Assembly: GCA_014529385.2 (NCBI GenBank) | Contig: CM043958.1 | Span: 127,433,817-127,497,816 of the forward strand | Source of the DNA: Adiantum capillus-veneris | Taxonomy: Eukaryota > Streptophyta > Polypodiopsida > Polypodiales > Pteridaceae | Length of the DNA: 64,000 bases | Direction of reading: 5' to 3' | Part shown: in pieces, positions 21,481 to 33,347 of the stretch | Layout of the letters: each line of letters begins with the position of its first letter | Position numbering within the stretch: position 1 is the stretch's first letter | Program-made: the position numbers and the translations under genes | The notes under the pieces: model-generated | Database searches by the model: none | What the model was told of the DNA's origin: nothing | What the model saw: only the letters and a program-made list of their open reading frames with translations

Positions 21481-22760
21481 ATATCTTGCTCGATTTTGGT
21501 ACTCCTTTTTTATCCCTTCTTGCACATTGCTGATGTAGCTCTTATTTATGTTTCTATGCAAGCATCCATTGGCATATGTATCGATGAATAGGGTATATCT
21601 ACAAAAATAGCTTCAAATATGCATCCTAAAGCCATGTCATATATAGATAATGCAATTATATATTACATGGAAAGTGAGTTGTCTTCATACAAAGTGATTT
21701 CTCATGCACACAAATTGATAGACAAAAATAAAGGAGCAGCTAACCCAAAAACCTTATTAATTGCTACAAAATATGATTACTAGTTAAACTGTCCACATGA
21801 AACAAGACCACATAAGGTAGCGTTTCACTACATTCATGATAGTTTCTTTGCTTCTACAAAACACTGCCTTATAGAGCTAAAATGGTGGAGCTGGAAAAGC
21901 TGTCAACTTGCAGCACGATGTGACGAGCGAAAACCCTACCAAAGCTTTGTGTGAATGCGCACTAATAAGACCATGAGACTATGAGAATAATTGTCCATGG
22001 GACCATGAGACCATGGGTCATTTGTTGTTGCTTTACATGAGAAAAGAACAGTCAATAAGGTGAAGGGTCACATTGGCATTCTAAAATAAGGCAAGGTCTC
22101 AATAGGCATTCTAATACAGTAAAACATTTGTCAAGGTACATGTGGCCCTTACTTGAAGCGACCCATTTAATAACGAAACAAAGGCACACAATTATTTGTA
22201 CACCTTTCTCCTTTCTCCTTTGATGCATGTTTAGCAATGTTCACAAAAAAACCAAAGATAAATGTATTTTCAACTAGCTGAAATTGCGAATCTCGGCTAG
22301 ATATTGATCTTGGCTTGGAGAAAACCGGTAAAATTCTTTAAGTTTTAGTGAAAATACTAAGAAATGCTTCAAATTTTGACCTAAAATTTGGAAATATTTT
22401 AATTATGCCCTTATTTTCTTCAATTAGCAAAAATGTTTTGGCAAGCCCCGCGTTTTAGCATGCCAAAGAAGAAAATCACCCATATGAGGCTGACGAATAA
22501 AAGGACCTATTTACAAACTAAAGTACAAGAGAACATTTCAATCATTTAATGACTCACATGCAAAAACTCAAATGTATGCCTAACTCCCTAGGCATGCTTT
22601 AGAAAACCTTCAGGTGGTCCATTGTACAATCATCCCCTTCACTTTCCAAACTTGGAAGGGGATCCTTGAGCTCTTTTTGGAGGGAGGTTGCATGAAAGGT
22701 GAGTAACAAAAGGATCTCCCACTTTCACATCTTTGGGATGACATAAAACTTTGATGGAAG
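21481..22760. other. No gene seen
   Basis: AT-rich sequence; only short frames with frequent stops. No repeat or RNA gene recognised. Confidence 0.5.
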
Positions 22761-23340
22761 GAAGTGGAGCAAGCACTATTTCAATGTAATTTTAGAAGCT
22801 ACAAAAGAAATTTGATCAATAGACTCTTGGAAACTGTCCTACAATCGTACACCTATGGCTGGGTCAAAACTAGATTGGAAAGTCTAGCATTCGCCAAAAG
22901 AGGTGTTTGCATTCTTCCCCAAGAACAAGATACCTACAACAACCTCAATTCCAAAGCAGACTCGTTCTCTCCACTTGCCAAGATATGGAAAGAAAATTGG
23001 TCTAAAGAGCATTGGGGAGGAACTTATTGTCACCTCGAAGATTAAATGGCCAAACTCCATGAAGATGTTTACATGGACGGTGTTACAAGAGCCATCCCAA
23101 CTAGGAATAATGTTTGCGTGGGATTGGCATTGATGCTTGCTTTGGTTGTAGACCAGTGTCAGAGGATCCCCTACATATGTTGCAACCACACAGGTTCTGT
23201 CCGCAAAAATATGCAAATGGGTACGAAGAACTTGGAGGATTATCTTCTATGCAGATGACCTGATGTTAGGACGACATAGATTGCAAAACCAAGTCAATTT
23301 GGTTTGCATCCAAATCACTAGATAATGTTATTTGAAACAA
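22760..23340 (+). pseudogene. LINE 3' coding fragment (zf-RVT-like region)
   Basis: Segments read LAKIWKENWSKEHW and, in a shifted frame, IKWPNSMKMFTWTVL, and match the same region of the LINE remnant at 26027-27380 (KQWKKQWSKARW, PQWPQFMKVFMWKVLW). This is the tryptophan-rich segment before the zinc-binding domain at the end of plant L1-type ORF2 proteins. Several frameshifts; the reverse transcriptase itself is absent. Confidence 0.6.
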
Positions 23341-24249
23341 AAATGGAAAGCATGGAACCTTCAAATCTATAAGAGAAAATGTGTTGTGGCCCAACTTAAG
23401 GATGTTGTCAATGAGAGCATCAAGCTCATTTATGTTGTAGGGTCAAAGAGAGGGGCAACCGTTAGTGCCAAAGAATGGAATCATGCACGTAGTTGCATCA
23501 AGATCTCGAGTGGTAATACATAGCAACTCTTTGTCAATCTCTTGTTGCGCATCTGTACAAGCCCCCCTTTTGGAACCAATGCCCCCTCAAGACACATGTA
23601 GTGCTTGAGGTTGATTGCGTGTTCTTTTCTCGGTCAATATAACATCTCCACTTACAATTGTAATTATGACCGAAAAAACAAGATGAACACTCACATTAGC
23701 ATTCATAAAACAAAAAGTTTAAAAGGAAACCCTAACCCTAAATGAAGGGACCATTTACAACCTAAAATAAGTCTTTTCAGAGCAAAATGTTGAAAAGCAA
23801 ATCATGAAGCTCTTCAATGCAAACTAAAAAGTAGAAATATGTGTTCCTTTCTCAAAGGCATGTTTTAACATGTCAAAAAGCTGTTTTTTTAGTACAGCTT
23901 CACACTTAAAACACTAGCTCCTTAATCAAATGAAACTCTTGCATCACCACCTCATTACCATTCTGCTCACGACATTGCTGGCTCAGATATGGCCAATAGC
24001 CATGGTTGTATGCTTCTCTTTGTCCAAAATGCTGCCATTACCAAACAGAAAGTAGACCGATTAATTGTGGAGTGCAATCTACAAGGTGAGGGGTTCAATC
24101 CCCATCAACCCAATACAAGACTAACAAATTAAGAACAAGTTAGCCAATGTGAACATTTGGTCCTTTAAGATGCAGAATCAAATGATAAATATACAGATCC
24201 AAATGGCCAATTATTTATGCCAATAAACACATCCGCAGAATATGAATTT
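23341..24249. other. No gene seen (3' flank of the dehydratase gene)
   Basis: Contains a GGTTCAATCC B-box-like word near 24091 without a foldable tRNA, and AT-rich sequence at 24190-24240 that could hold the dehydratase polyadenylation signals. Nothing else supported. Confidence 0.45.
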
Positions 24250-25311
24250 TCATACAGCTGGCGCGTGTACATCAAGGCAGAGCTCTGCCACTGGTCCCAA
24301 CGGAGTTGTGTCCATGGGATAGCTTCCCAACACTCTCAAAAAGGTCACATATTCCTGCAGTTCTGAGAGTGCATTTTGCCCCCGCTGATCTGCCATTGAC
24401 GCCTCGAAATCAATATAGAAAAGATATTCAAAGTACCTGGTTGTCCCTGAATGATTCGTGTTGTCTACAATCCGTATCGGGTTCTTGCGGCGCGGCCTGC
24501 TCTCTATCTTTGTAAGATTGATGTTGCGAAATGCAAATGCAGACAACACCTTGAAAAGCACCCCTGTTGATTCACCATGTGCAAACACAATGCTTGTCTT
24601 GAAGGGGCGGTCTATGCGTGGAATAATGGGCTCTCTGGCCAACATCACAAATCGTGTCACATTGCAGCGATCGTCCTGTATTCCCTCCGCAAGAATGTTC
24701 AAGCCATAGATCTCCGCTGCCCGCACGCTTGCAATTGCCGCTGTGTCCGTCAAATTGTTTGCAGCGATGAACTGTGCGGCCCCTGCTGTGTCATCGACTG
24801 CCTCCCTGCTCACATTTAAACCGAGTTTTGTGAGGGTGTTCTCACACTGCGAAAGTGCTTGCGGATGTGAAATGACACGGGTGAGATCTTCTTTCTGAAT
24901 GCCTGGAAGAGCAAGGAGGCAATGTCGAACAGGAAGCTGAACTTCACCGACAATGTGAAGGCGGTGAGAGAGCAAAAGATCGTAATTACGATGGATACTA
25001 CCGCCGAGAGAGTTTTCTACGGGGAGGACTGCACGGTCAGCGAGCCAGAGCTCCACAGATTGAAATGCCACTTCAAATTGATCGCATGGAATGGGCTCAC
25101 ATTCAGAGTAAGCTTTACAGGCAGCAGCTTCGCTGTAAGCACCGGGGACACCCTGATAGGCGACACGCAAGTTGGAGCCGTGCATAGGTGGGCGAGCGAA
25201 GTCGGACACTGAGAGGGGCTGGGGCAAACAGGCGGTTGCCGCCACGGCAACCATCTGGCTCTCCTGCAAAGCAAGCTGGAGGTGGTTGTTGCCTTCTCCA
25301 CCATTTTCCAT
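24250..25311 (-). CDS. ADT: Arogenate/prephenate dehydratase (ADT family), intronless
   Basis: Catalyses decarboxylation and dehydration of arogenate (and possibly prephenate) at the last step of phenylalanine synthesis. An ATG at 25311, in strong context (AAG ATG G), gives 353 residues. The prephenate dehydratase domain spans about 48-226 ([47 protein letters not shown]) and contains the catalytic TRF triad (NVTRFVML). A C-terminal ACT domain at about 238-333 carries the ESRP motif ([12 protein letters not shown]) used for Phe feedback control in this family. The frame stays open upstream to a stop at 25564 but has no earlier ATG; a TTG at 25482 is not a plausible plant start. The 47 residues before the domain are short and acidic (MENGGEGN…), unlike typical plastid transit peptides, so a missing 5' exon or non-plastid location is possible. 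No frameshift; GC-richer than its surroundings. The only convincing host gene here. Confidence 0.93.
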   Translation of the reverse strand: MENGGEGNNHLQLALQESQMVAVAATACLPQPLSVSDFARPPMHGSNLRVAYQGVPGAYSEAAACKAYSECEPIPCDQFEVAFQSVELWLADRAVLPVENSLGGSIHRNYDLLLSHRLHIVGEVQLPVRHCLLALPGIQKEDLTRVISHPQALSQCENTLTKLGLNVSREAVDDTAGAAQFIAANNLTDTAAIASVRAAEIYGLNILAEGIQDDRCNVTRFVMLAREPIIPRIDRPFKTSIVFAHGESTGVLFKVLSAFAFRNINLTKIESRPRRKNPIRIVDNTNHSGTTRYFEYLFYIDFEASMADQRGQNALSELQEYVTFLRVLGSYPMDTTPLGPVAELCLDVHAPAV

Positions 25312-25583
25312 CTTGAAAGAGATGGGTAGATCTGGGCTTCCAAGTGAATCCTTAGATCTGGCTAGCTGCAGGTACCGCCGAGGACGTCCTCTAAGGGAGA
25401 GCAAGCTCTGCGTGCAAGGGTGGACCGAAGGCTGTTGAGCAACCCTCCTCCCTCCCTCCCTCTCTCCTCTCTCTGCGTGCAAGGATAAGGCACTTGCCCA
25501 CTCTCTCTGAGAGACTCCTTTGGAATCTGAATGAAAGAGAACGCAGACTGACCTCTTGCTTGGTCAGAGCCGATGCTTGGAAA

Positions 25584-25591
25584 GATAAATA
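25584..25591 (-). promoter_or_regulatory. Candidate TATA box of the dehydratase gene
   Basis: TATTTATC on the minus strand, about 275 bases before the ATG. Transcription would start near 25555, giving a ~245-base leader that contains a long GA-rich (minus strand) segment at 25440-25475. Position and sequence only. Confidence 0.35.
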
Positions 25592-26026
25592 GCACGTTGA
25601 GGACCTGGTCCAGGGTGAAAACCAGGCACCCACAGCTTTCTTACCCCCACACTCTTTGACATTTTCTTCATGCATGCATTGGGTGTTTTGAACTTGTATT
25701 GCTGCAGGGTCTAACCGAAGAAAATAAGGGCAAACTTGAAATTCAACCGGTATATAGGTCAAAATTTGAAGCTTTTGCCGCTATTTACACTAAAACTTGT
25801 GTAAATTTGCCGGTTTTCTTCAAGGCAAGCTCAAAATCTAACCGGGATTTTACGATATTAGCCGGTTAAAATACATTGTACCCCGGTTTTTTTCTAACAC
25901 TGGTATTGTTGTCTTATTTTACTTAAATTTGAACTTATCAGATAAAAACCTTGATATTTGAGTCGACCTTAAATCTTTCTTGCAAAAAATTGAAACGATC
26001 ATTTTTCGATTTGAATAGGTTTTGAA

Positions 26027-27380
26027 GTGAACCTCTTGATCTTCGCCAGTATGTGTTGCTTCCCTTCCTTGAGTCGGGTCAAAGTGATCAATTCATTCAT
26101 CCTTCCTTATATTGCCTTCACCAGCCCACTCCTCAAAATAGCCAAATGTAATTGGAAGGAGTTTTTGAAACTTGTTAAAAGATTCTTATGGAGGAACAAC
26201 ATTAAAGCCTCGTCGCCATGGCAATGGGCAAACTGGGAAGTTATCGCTCGACCGATGGTTCAAGGTGGCCTACGGATTCTAAACCCTGCTGTCCATGTTG
26301 AGGGGCCCTGTCTGTCAAGTTTTGTGGTCTCAATCATAAAACAAGACCAGTCTTGGGCTATCATGACCAAGGATATGATAGACAAGGCAAAGCTTTGCTC
26401 TAAAGGTGGAGAGTGGAAAGGGATCTAGGTGCACGACAAACTATTAGCCCCAAGGTGGTCTAGCTTGAGACTCAGTGGCATCATGGGAGAGCTGGTGCAA
26501 AAGTGCAATAGAGCAACATGGGTACTGGAATGGGTGAATTAACCAGATACTTCCAGAACTCCATCTCACACTGGTCCCCTTGCCTGTCTAAAGTTGTTGG
26601 TGTAATTCTGAACCCTTATTGGAGAGAAATTGCAAGAAGGATGAACAATAAAGGACTCCAACGGTTGATCCACTTCTGGGATGGAAACAACAAGTGTTGG
26701 AAATCATTTGACCAGTTGGCTGCCCAATTTCAACTCAATGGCACTGAGAAGCTACTTGTCAACAGAGCCGTAGAAGGCCTGGACAACATTCTATTGCTGA
26801 TTTGGGAATCTACTTTTGAGTGGAAAGCTTGGAAATGGTCCATAAGTAGCCAATTCTGTAAACCTCATACCAAGGGCATTTACCGAGCATTAATGCACGA
26901 GGCTGATTGGTTCGCCCCTTTGAACAAACAATGGAAGAAACAATGGTCGAAAGCTCGATGGGATGAGGTCACAAAGAACATTTGGAATAATCCACAATGG
27001 CCTCAATTTATGAAGGTATTTATGTGGAAGGTGTTGTGGGGGGCTTTGTCGAGACAAGCATCAAGATTCAGGCACGTGGTATCGTGTTTGATGTTCAGGG
27101 TGCAGATTAGCTAACGAAGACCTCGCTCACTTTTTCATGGAATGCCCAGGCCTGACAGGGAAGGTGTGCAAATGGATACAAGAATGTGGAAGATAGGGCT
27201 TTTCAAGAAGGACTGTGCCTTGGTGAAAAACAGTTTCGAAGTGTTGCACTTCTAATCTGCACTCAAATTGTTAGATACTGTTTCTTTAGTAATATCTGGA
27301 AGGCCAGGAACTATCGTGCCTTTGATATCGACCTCTCTATGGCTAGTGTCATAAAATTTATGGTCAAACCTTTAATTTGA
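26027..27380 (+). pseudogene. L1-type LINE ORF2 C-terminal remnant (RT end and zf-RVT)
   Basis: First segment (26060-26425): LSRVKVINSFILPYIAF, KRFLWRNN and ARPMVQGGLRILNP, the conserved stretch after the RT catalytic core in plant L1 LINEs. Second segment (26518-27112): WDGNNKCWKS, KQWKKQWSKARWDE and FMKVFMWKVLWGALSRQ. Continuing in a shifted frame it gives CRLANEDLAHFFMECP (27100-27155), the zinc-binding zf-RVT signature. The upstream RT palm and the endonuclease are missing, as in 5'-truncated insertions. Stops at 26426 and 27112 and frameshifts disable it. The 3' tail may be the ~310-bp repeat at 27685-27995. Confidence 0.8.
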
Positions 27381-27684
27381 GAAAAATCCTCCCTTCTTTG
27401 ACTTAAAAATGTGTGTGGGATGGGGGATAAAGCACAAAAAATAGGGATTTGAAGACATTTTTATTTACTTCTTTTTTGTGAAACTAATAAGCAACATTTA
27501 GAAATTTTGAATCATCTTCCAAGAATTAAATGTACACATATGAGATGACAATAGATTCTTCTTGCTTCCTGCCACTCCTTGAGATGTTATTCATGCTGAA
27601 AAATTATGTCATATTTGAGTTAAAGGGGTGTAATAAAAGTTTTGCCAATAAATAGCTTAGTTGACACAACTTGACAATGATTGG

Positions 27685-27995
27685 CTTCTTACGATGCTTT
27701 TGAAGTAAAGGATCATTTGTGTAGCCAGACACTCACATGCCTTCGTCAATTGGAACGATATGTAAAGATGGAATGAAGATCCTGTACACCACATGGACCC
27801 TTTCTTGAAGCCGGTTCATGACTCGGAAAGTGAGCTTGTGGATGTTGCAAAGTCCCCGCTTGTGGAACTTGATATTTACCAAGAACACAAAACAAAAAGT
27901 CTTTGATGGTTATACCCAAGTGTTTGCAAGTGTCTGGATGGATGAAAATTTAGAAAAGGATGATGATGATTTTATCTATACCATAATAAAAGGGG
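27685..27995 (+). repeat. Direct repeat unit, copy 1 (possible LINE 3' UTR)
   Basis: Matches 29740-30020 in order and orientation: TGTAGCCA(G/A)ACACTCACA, GATGGAAT, GCATGTTGCAAAGTCC-like and TTAGAAAAGGATGATG blocks. A further short match (TATGGTCAAACCTTTAATT) at 27360 and 29692 extends the similarity. It follows the LINE remnant. Confidence 0.7.
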
Positions 27996-28223
27996 GAGGG
28001 ATCCCCCCCCCTAGGCAGTAGCTCCTTCAAACCGGCCAACTCCGGAGGTGTGTGTCCTACAGCCTAGCCATAACTCAAGTAGAGGTTTCTGACATGTCAA
28101 TTTCCAAGAAGGGAAAGGTGGGATTTGAGTTGGAGGTGAAGATGACAGAGCATGGCGCTGCACAAGTCGCAGGGTGTGCTTCAAGCTGCTCATAAGCCGG
28201 CCATGCATGTTGCATGAGAGAGA

Positions 28224-28224
<1 letters not shown>

Positions 28225-28307
<83 letters not shown>
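28225..28307. repeat. (TG)n(AG)n compound microsatellite
   Basis: About 15 TG units run into about 26 AG units. The following sequence (TCTTCAAAAGGCCAA) recurs after a microsatellite at 50148. Confidence 0.95.
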
Positions 28308-28308
<1 letters not shown>

Positions 28309-28408
28309 ATATTAACGTCTTCAAAAGGCCAAACGACCTATGAGATTAAAAAAATGGTCATGACCTATGAGATCAATAAAAAAAGTGAGAGCAAGGTCTC
28401 TCTATCCC

Positions 28409-28410
28409 CC

Positions 28411-28449
<39 letters not shown>
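28409..28449. repeat. (CT)n microsatellite
   Basis: About 18 CT units, about 100 bases after the AG tract and complementary to it, so the pair could fold. Confidence 0.9.
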
Positions 28450-28694
28450 AGTAAATAGTAGGGTGTCATTGATTGGATCAAGATAGGTTTGGGAAGGCTA
28501 CCTAGCTAGCGGGATGTTGAATTAAGGTTGATAGCTCCAAAGGTCGAGGTAGGAGCATGTTGGTCATGTTGATCATCATTCTTTCTAGGGAGAGAGCGGT
28601 TTTGATAGCTCATGCTGCCAGCTTCATAAAGCATTGTAGTATACTTTGATCAGTCGTGCGCAATTCCATTGCAGCCAAGCCGGCAAATGGTATG

Positions 28695-28696
<2 letters not shown>

Positions 28697-28742
<46 letters not shown>
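28697..28742. repeat. (AG)n microsatellite
   Basis: About 22 AG units. Long frames across it are Arg-Glu or Ser-Leu repeats and not genes. Confidence 0.95.
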
Positions 28743-28744
<2 letters not shown>

Positions 28745-28888
28745 GAGAGAAGTTTTAACTTCCTAGGAACAATCCAAGAGACCTCAACCAACGAGGAGTG
28801 AGGGAGAGGGAGGGATAGGGGGGTGGCGGGAGGAGAAGAAGAAGAGTCTTTTAACATCATAAGAACTATCCCAAGACATCTCATAGAT

Positions 28889-28903
28889 CTACACACACAC
28901 ACA

Positions 28904-28954
<51 letters not shown>
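28889..28954. repeat. (AC)n(GA)n compound microsatellite
   Basis: AC units followed by about 24 GA units. Confidence 0.95.
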
Positions 28955-28956
<2 letters not shown>

Positions 28957-29310
28957 CCTTTAAACACTCACAATTTTTTTGTTTTAAAAGCTCTAGGTTG
29001 GGTGATATCCTACGGGCAAGATAATGCACAGCTTTGGTGGCACTCAAAGACTATAAAAGAGGTACATGTATAATATCATTAGATAGAATTCCAAAGGGGG
29101 AATGGAGAATGTCCAAACAAAAGTATACATCTATATCTATACATATATAATGGGGTGAGGGATCCCCCCCCCCCCCGCCCCCAAACACATGGCAAGAGCT
29201 CCTTCCTCTACCCTGCAGTTCACTTTGTATATCCTTATTCAATGTATACACATCCTTATTCATTTTGTGCACAAATACTTTTTTGATATTTCACTTATGG
29301 CTTTCATTTA

Positions 29311-29317
<7 letters not shown>

Positions 29318-29361
<44 letters not shown>
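29318..29361. repeat. (TC)n(AC)n compound microsatellite
   Basis: Preceded by TTTTGTGCACAAATA…TTTCATTTATC, a block that recurs, inverted, next to GA/GT tracts at 50520-50640. Confidence 0.95.
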
Positions 29362-29363
<2 letters not shown>

Positions 29364-29739
29364 CACCTTGGCGATGTCACATAGATTGAATGTGTACAAG
29401 TCACACACATTGTGAATAAATACTCTCACTTGTCTGTTGTGACCTTGACACACACATGCCAATGTGTACATGGCCTTATCGTCATTGCATTGAATGTTTT
29501 CCAGAAGGGCATGGTTGGAAAATTGGTTGTAAAGGACGTCTAGATTTGCACCATCTTTAGTGGCCAAGTACGGGCCCCTCTTCGAAAAACCTTGAATTCA
29601 AACACCCACATTAATATCAATTCATAGTGAATTGAACAAAAAATGGGGGTTAGATGGAGAGACTGCAAATGGTCTTGGAAATTTACCATGTTATGGTCAA
29701 ACCTTTAATTCCATAAAAATACTCCCTTCTTTGGCTTAT

Positions 29740-30160
29740 CCTCCACAAAGGCATAGAAGTAAAGAATCATAAATGTAGCCAAACACTCACACACCTTTTC
29801 CATTTGGAACTACATGTATAGATGGAATCAAGATTCTGTGGACCACGTGGACACTTTCCTGAAGCCAACTCATGGCTTGAGGAAGTGAACTTGTGCATGT
29901 TGCAAAGTCCCTACTTGCGGAAATCAATATTTGCCAAGAACTTGCTTATACCCAACTGTTTGTAAGTGTCCGGTGGATGAAATTTTAGAAAAGGATGATG
30001 CTGATTTTGTATATAATATTTGTAATGGACATATTTATTGATGTGGTGTGTCTGTTTGGATATATTTTACTCTCTATATATGAACAAGCTCCATTTTGTG
30101 ACAGTGTAACTATTTCTTCTTTCAAATATATGTACTCATGTTCTCCCCAAAAAAAAAGGT
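29740..30160 (+). repeat. Direct repeat unit, copy 2, ending in an A tract (LINE 3' end?)
   Basis: Second copy of 27685-27995, extended by about 140 bases to a nine-A run at 30150-30159. An A tail after an AT-rich non-coding stretch fits the 3' end of a LINE-type insertion. Confidence 0.6.
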
Positions 30161-30790
30161 GAGGAGGCACGAAGGCCGCGGCTAAGGTAAGGGGAGATGA
30201 GGGATAGTAAATTTAACTATTTTTCTACAATCACATAAAATTTTATTGTGTTTTAATATAAAATTTTATTAATATATTAGGTCTCTCCAATCTAAGAAAA
30301 AATAAAAATTCTTTCAAAACATATTAAGTGCCTAAGTGAAGGGCGAGTTTAAAAAATGAAAAGCCACACGAAGGTGGAAGTCAAAAGACAAACAAAGATG
30401 GAAAGTTAAAAGACCTTTTATGTCCATATAAGTAGGTGTTTCTATGTCCTTTCATTTCTTTTTAGCGTTTTCTTCTAAGTTCTCTTTAGCATTTTCCTCT
30501 CTCTGTCTCTCTCGTTCTCTCTCTCTCTCTCAATGTTGTATGCATCTTTCTTAGGTAATATTGTTGCAAATCTATGTGCTTCGTCATTGCCTGTCGTTAC
30601 ATGCTCTATATTAACGCATGGTTTTTTTTGTATTTGAGTGGAATCTTTGAATTAGGAGCACCTTTTAATTTTTTTGAAACCATTATGAATACCTTTTAAT
30701 TAGGGGGTTCTAGCTGTTTAAAAATGAAAAATTTCTTTAATTATCTTACAAGATTCTTTAGTTAAGACTTTTTTATTTGAGTCTTTAGCA

Positions 30791-30839
<49 letters not shown>

Positions 30840-31948
30840 TGTATGCACCAGTCTTCAGACAACACGTGTCTCCATCTCTCTTCCCTTTCTTTTTCGTCGT
30901 CCCTAATCTTAATGTTTCACTCTTTCAGCCCTCTCTCTTATCATGTCATGTCTCAAAGTGTGTGCATGGCCTTGCAATCTCTGCATCTGGAGCTGTTGAG
31001 TGCATGCTCGCGATTGAGGTAGAGTTAGCAACAACTAATAGCTAGCGTAAGTGATTGGGGAGGGAGACAACACGAGGCACAGGTGATTCAAAAACCTATG
31101 AGAGCCAAGGTTTCACCCAAACTCTGTCACGTGCAAGGGAACCTGTGAGGGCCACGAAATTCACACAAAGATTGCTTGTCACGGCTGTTGCATGAGGTCG
31201 TAGTGGGAGAGAGGATGGGTATAGGTACATGAGCATGCACGCAGGGAGGCAAGGTGATGAGGAAAGGAGATCGAATAGAAAGGGAATCTTAAAGGGTGAT
31301 GAAATTTTTTTTGTAGAAGCTATAAGTTGCAAAGATTATCTCTTATACATATATAATCACAAATGGTTTTTAAATTATGAAAGGCCTCACTTAAATAATA
31401 TGAAAGATGCACATTGCACATCAATAAAAAAAAGAGAAAAAAGTAAAGTAAAAACAATAAAATTGAAGCAAAAAATATTTTAGTGCTTTTTTATAAGAAA
31501 ATGTAAATTTAATAAAGATAAAAAATAATAAAACAAATTAATAAAATAAGTGTTTATGAAATCCTTATATCAAAGGGCTCTTTATCAAGACTTTACATCA
31601 TAGGATCAAACTCCTATGAATATTTTAAAAAATAACATTTAAAAGATCACGAATCCTTTTCTTCCACAAGAATTTTTTAGCCTCCTTGGGACACTTGTAA
31701 TGCAAACAAAATTGAACTACCTTTGTCCATAGTGTACTAAGGTCTTTAGCAGGCTAAAAAGGTTGAACATAATTGGTGCATTGAAACCTTAATGCTTTTA
31801 ATGTACTTGATGGTTGAAAAGTTAGCCATAACATGTACCTTTTTGGCTTTTTAAAAGAAGCCTTAGAGGAGAGTTGGGTTATGCATACTTTCAATTTTTT
31901 CCAGTGATGATTGAAACTTACCTTAAATGCTATTTCATTTCACATCTC
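30161..31948. other. No gene seen; two (CT)n tracts
   Basis: (CT)n tracts at about 30505-30532 and 30796-30836 in AT-rich sequence. Frames are short and unrecognised. Confidence 0.5.
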
Positions 31949-32130
31949 ACTTCTTGACTTTCTTGCATTATGTTGTTTTGCAATGTTAAAGTGAAGATTC
32001 ATCTTGCATAATTCTAGTAAACTCTATAGATACACATCCTCACTTCTTGACTTTCTTGCATTCTTTTGTTTTAGAATGTTAAAGTGAAAATTTATCTTGC
32101 ATGATTCTAGTAAACTCTACAGAGACGCAC
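31949..32130. repeat. 93-bp tandem duplication
   Basis: Two units begin ACTTCTTGACTTTCTTGCAT at 31949 and 32042, and a degenerate third block appears near 32185. Ends in a short AC tract. Non-coding. Confidence 0.75.
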
Positions 32131-32590
32131 ACACACACATTTATATATATATATTGACGAGTTCTTTTTATTTCACATTTCATTTCACAACTTCTCATGG
32201 CTTGATTTTTTTTGCATTCTATAAATTAATTTTAATCAATATTCCAGAAAGCCTCTTTTATTAAGCGACCGTCGGTCGAGTTTCCTATTCACAAAGCAAC
32301 AAACAGAAAATACTAGCATAAATTTAAAATTTGCAAGAGTTTTTGAACTATTTTCTCTCATATTTCATGATTTTTCTTGCCTTTACCATGATTTGCAACC
32401 GGCTAATCTCGATTTTCAACTGGCTCAAAGCTAAGTTGAGACAATCCTTTCCCGAACACTCATTTCAGCTAAACTCAACCTAATGACTTTATCACTTTCT
32501 TATTTTTTTAGAAAGCCACCATGACCCTTTGACTTGTTTGTTTGATGCTTTGTTGGGTTTGCTGTCCCCACATTATTTTGTTTGGTTTGT

Positions 32591-33324
<734 letters not shown>

Positions 33325-33347
<23 letters not shown>

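Noticed and set aside
24055-24130. Possible tRNA gene (GGTTCAATCC B-box)
   Set aside because: No acceptor, D or anticodon stems can be folded around it; probably chance or a decayed SINE.
25312-25482. Longer dehydratase starting at 25482
   Set aside because: The codon there is TTG; no in-frame ATG lies between the upstream stop (25564) and 25311.
28174-28458. Open frame of 94 codons rich in Cys-Val, Arg-Glu and Ser-Leu
   Set aside because: It runs through TG, AG and CT microsatellites, which lack stops in most frames. The same applies to frames at 28624-28902, 32500-32918, 40643-41156 and 29304-29567.
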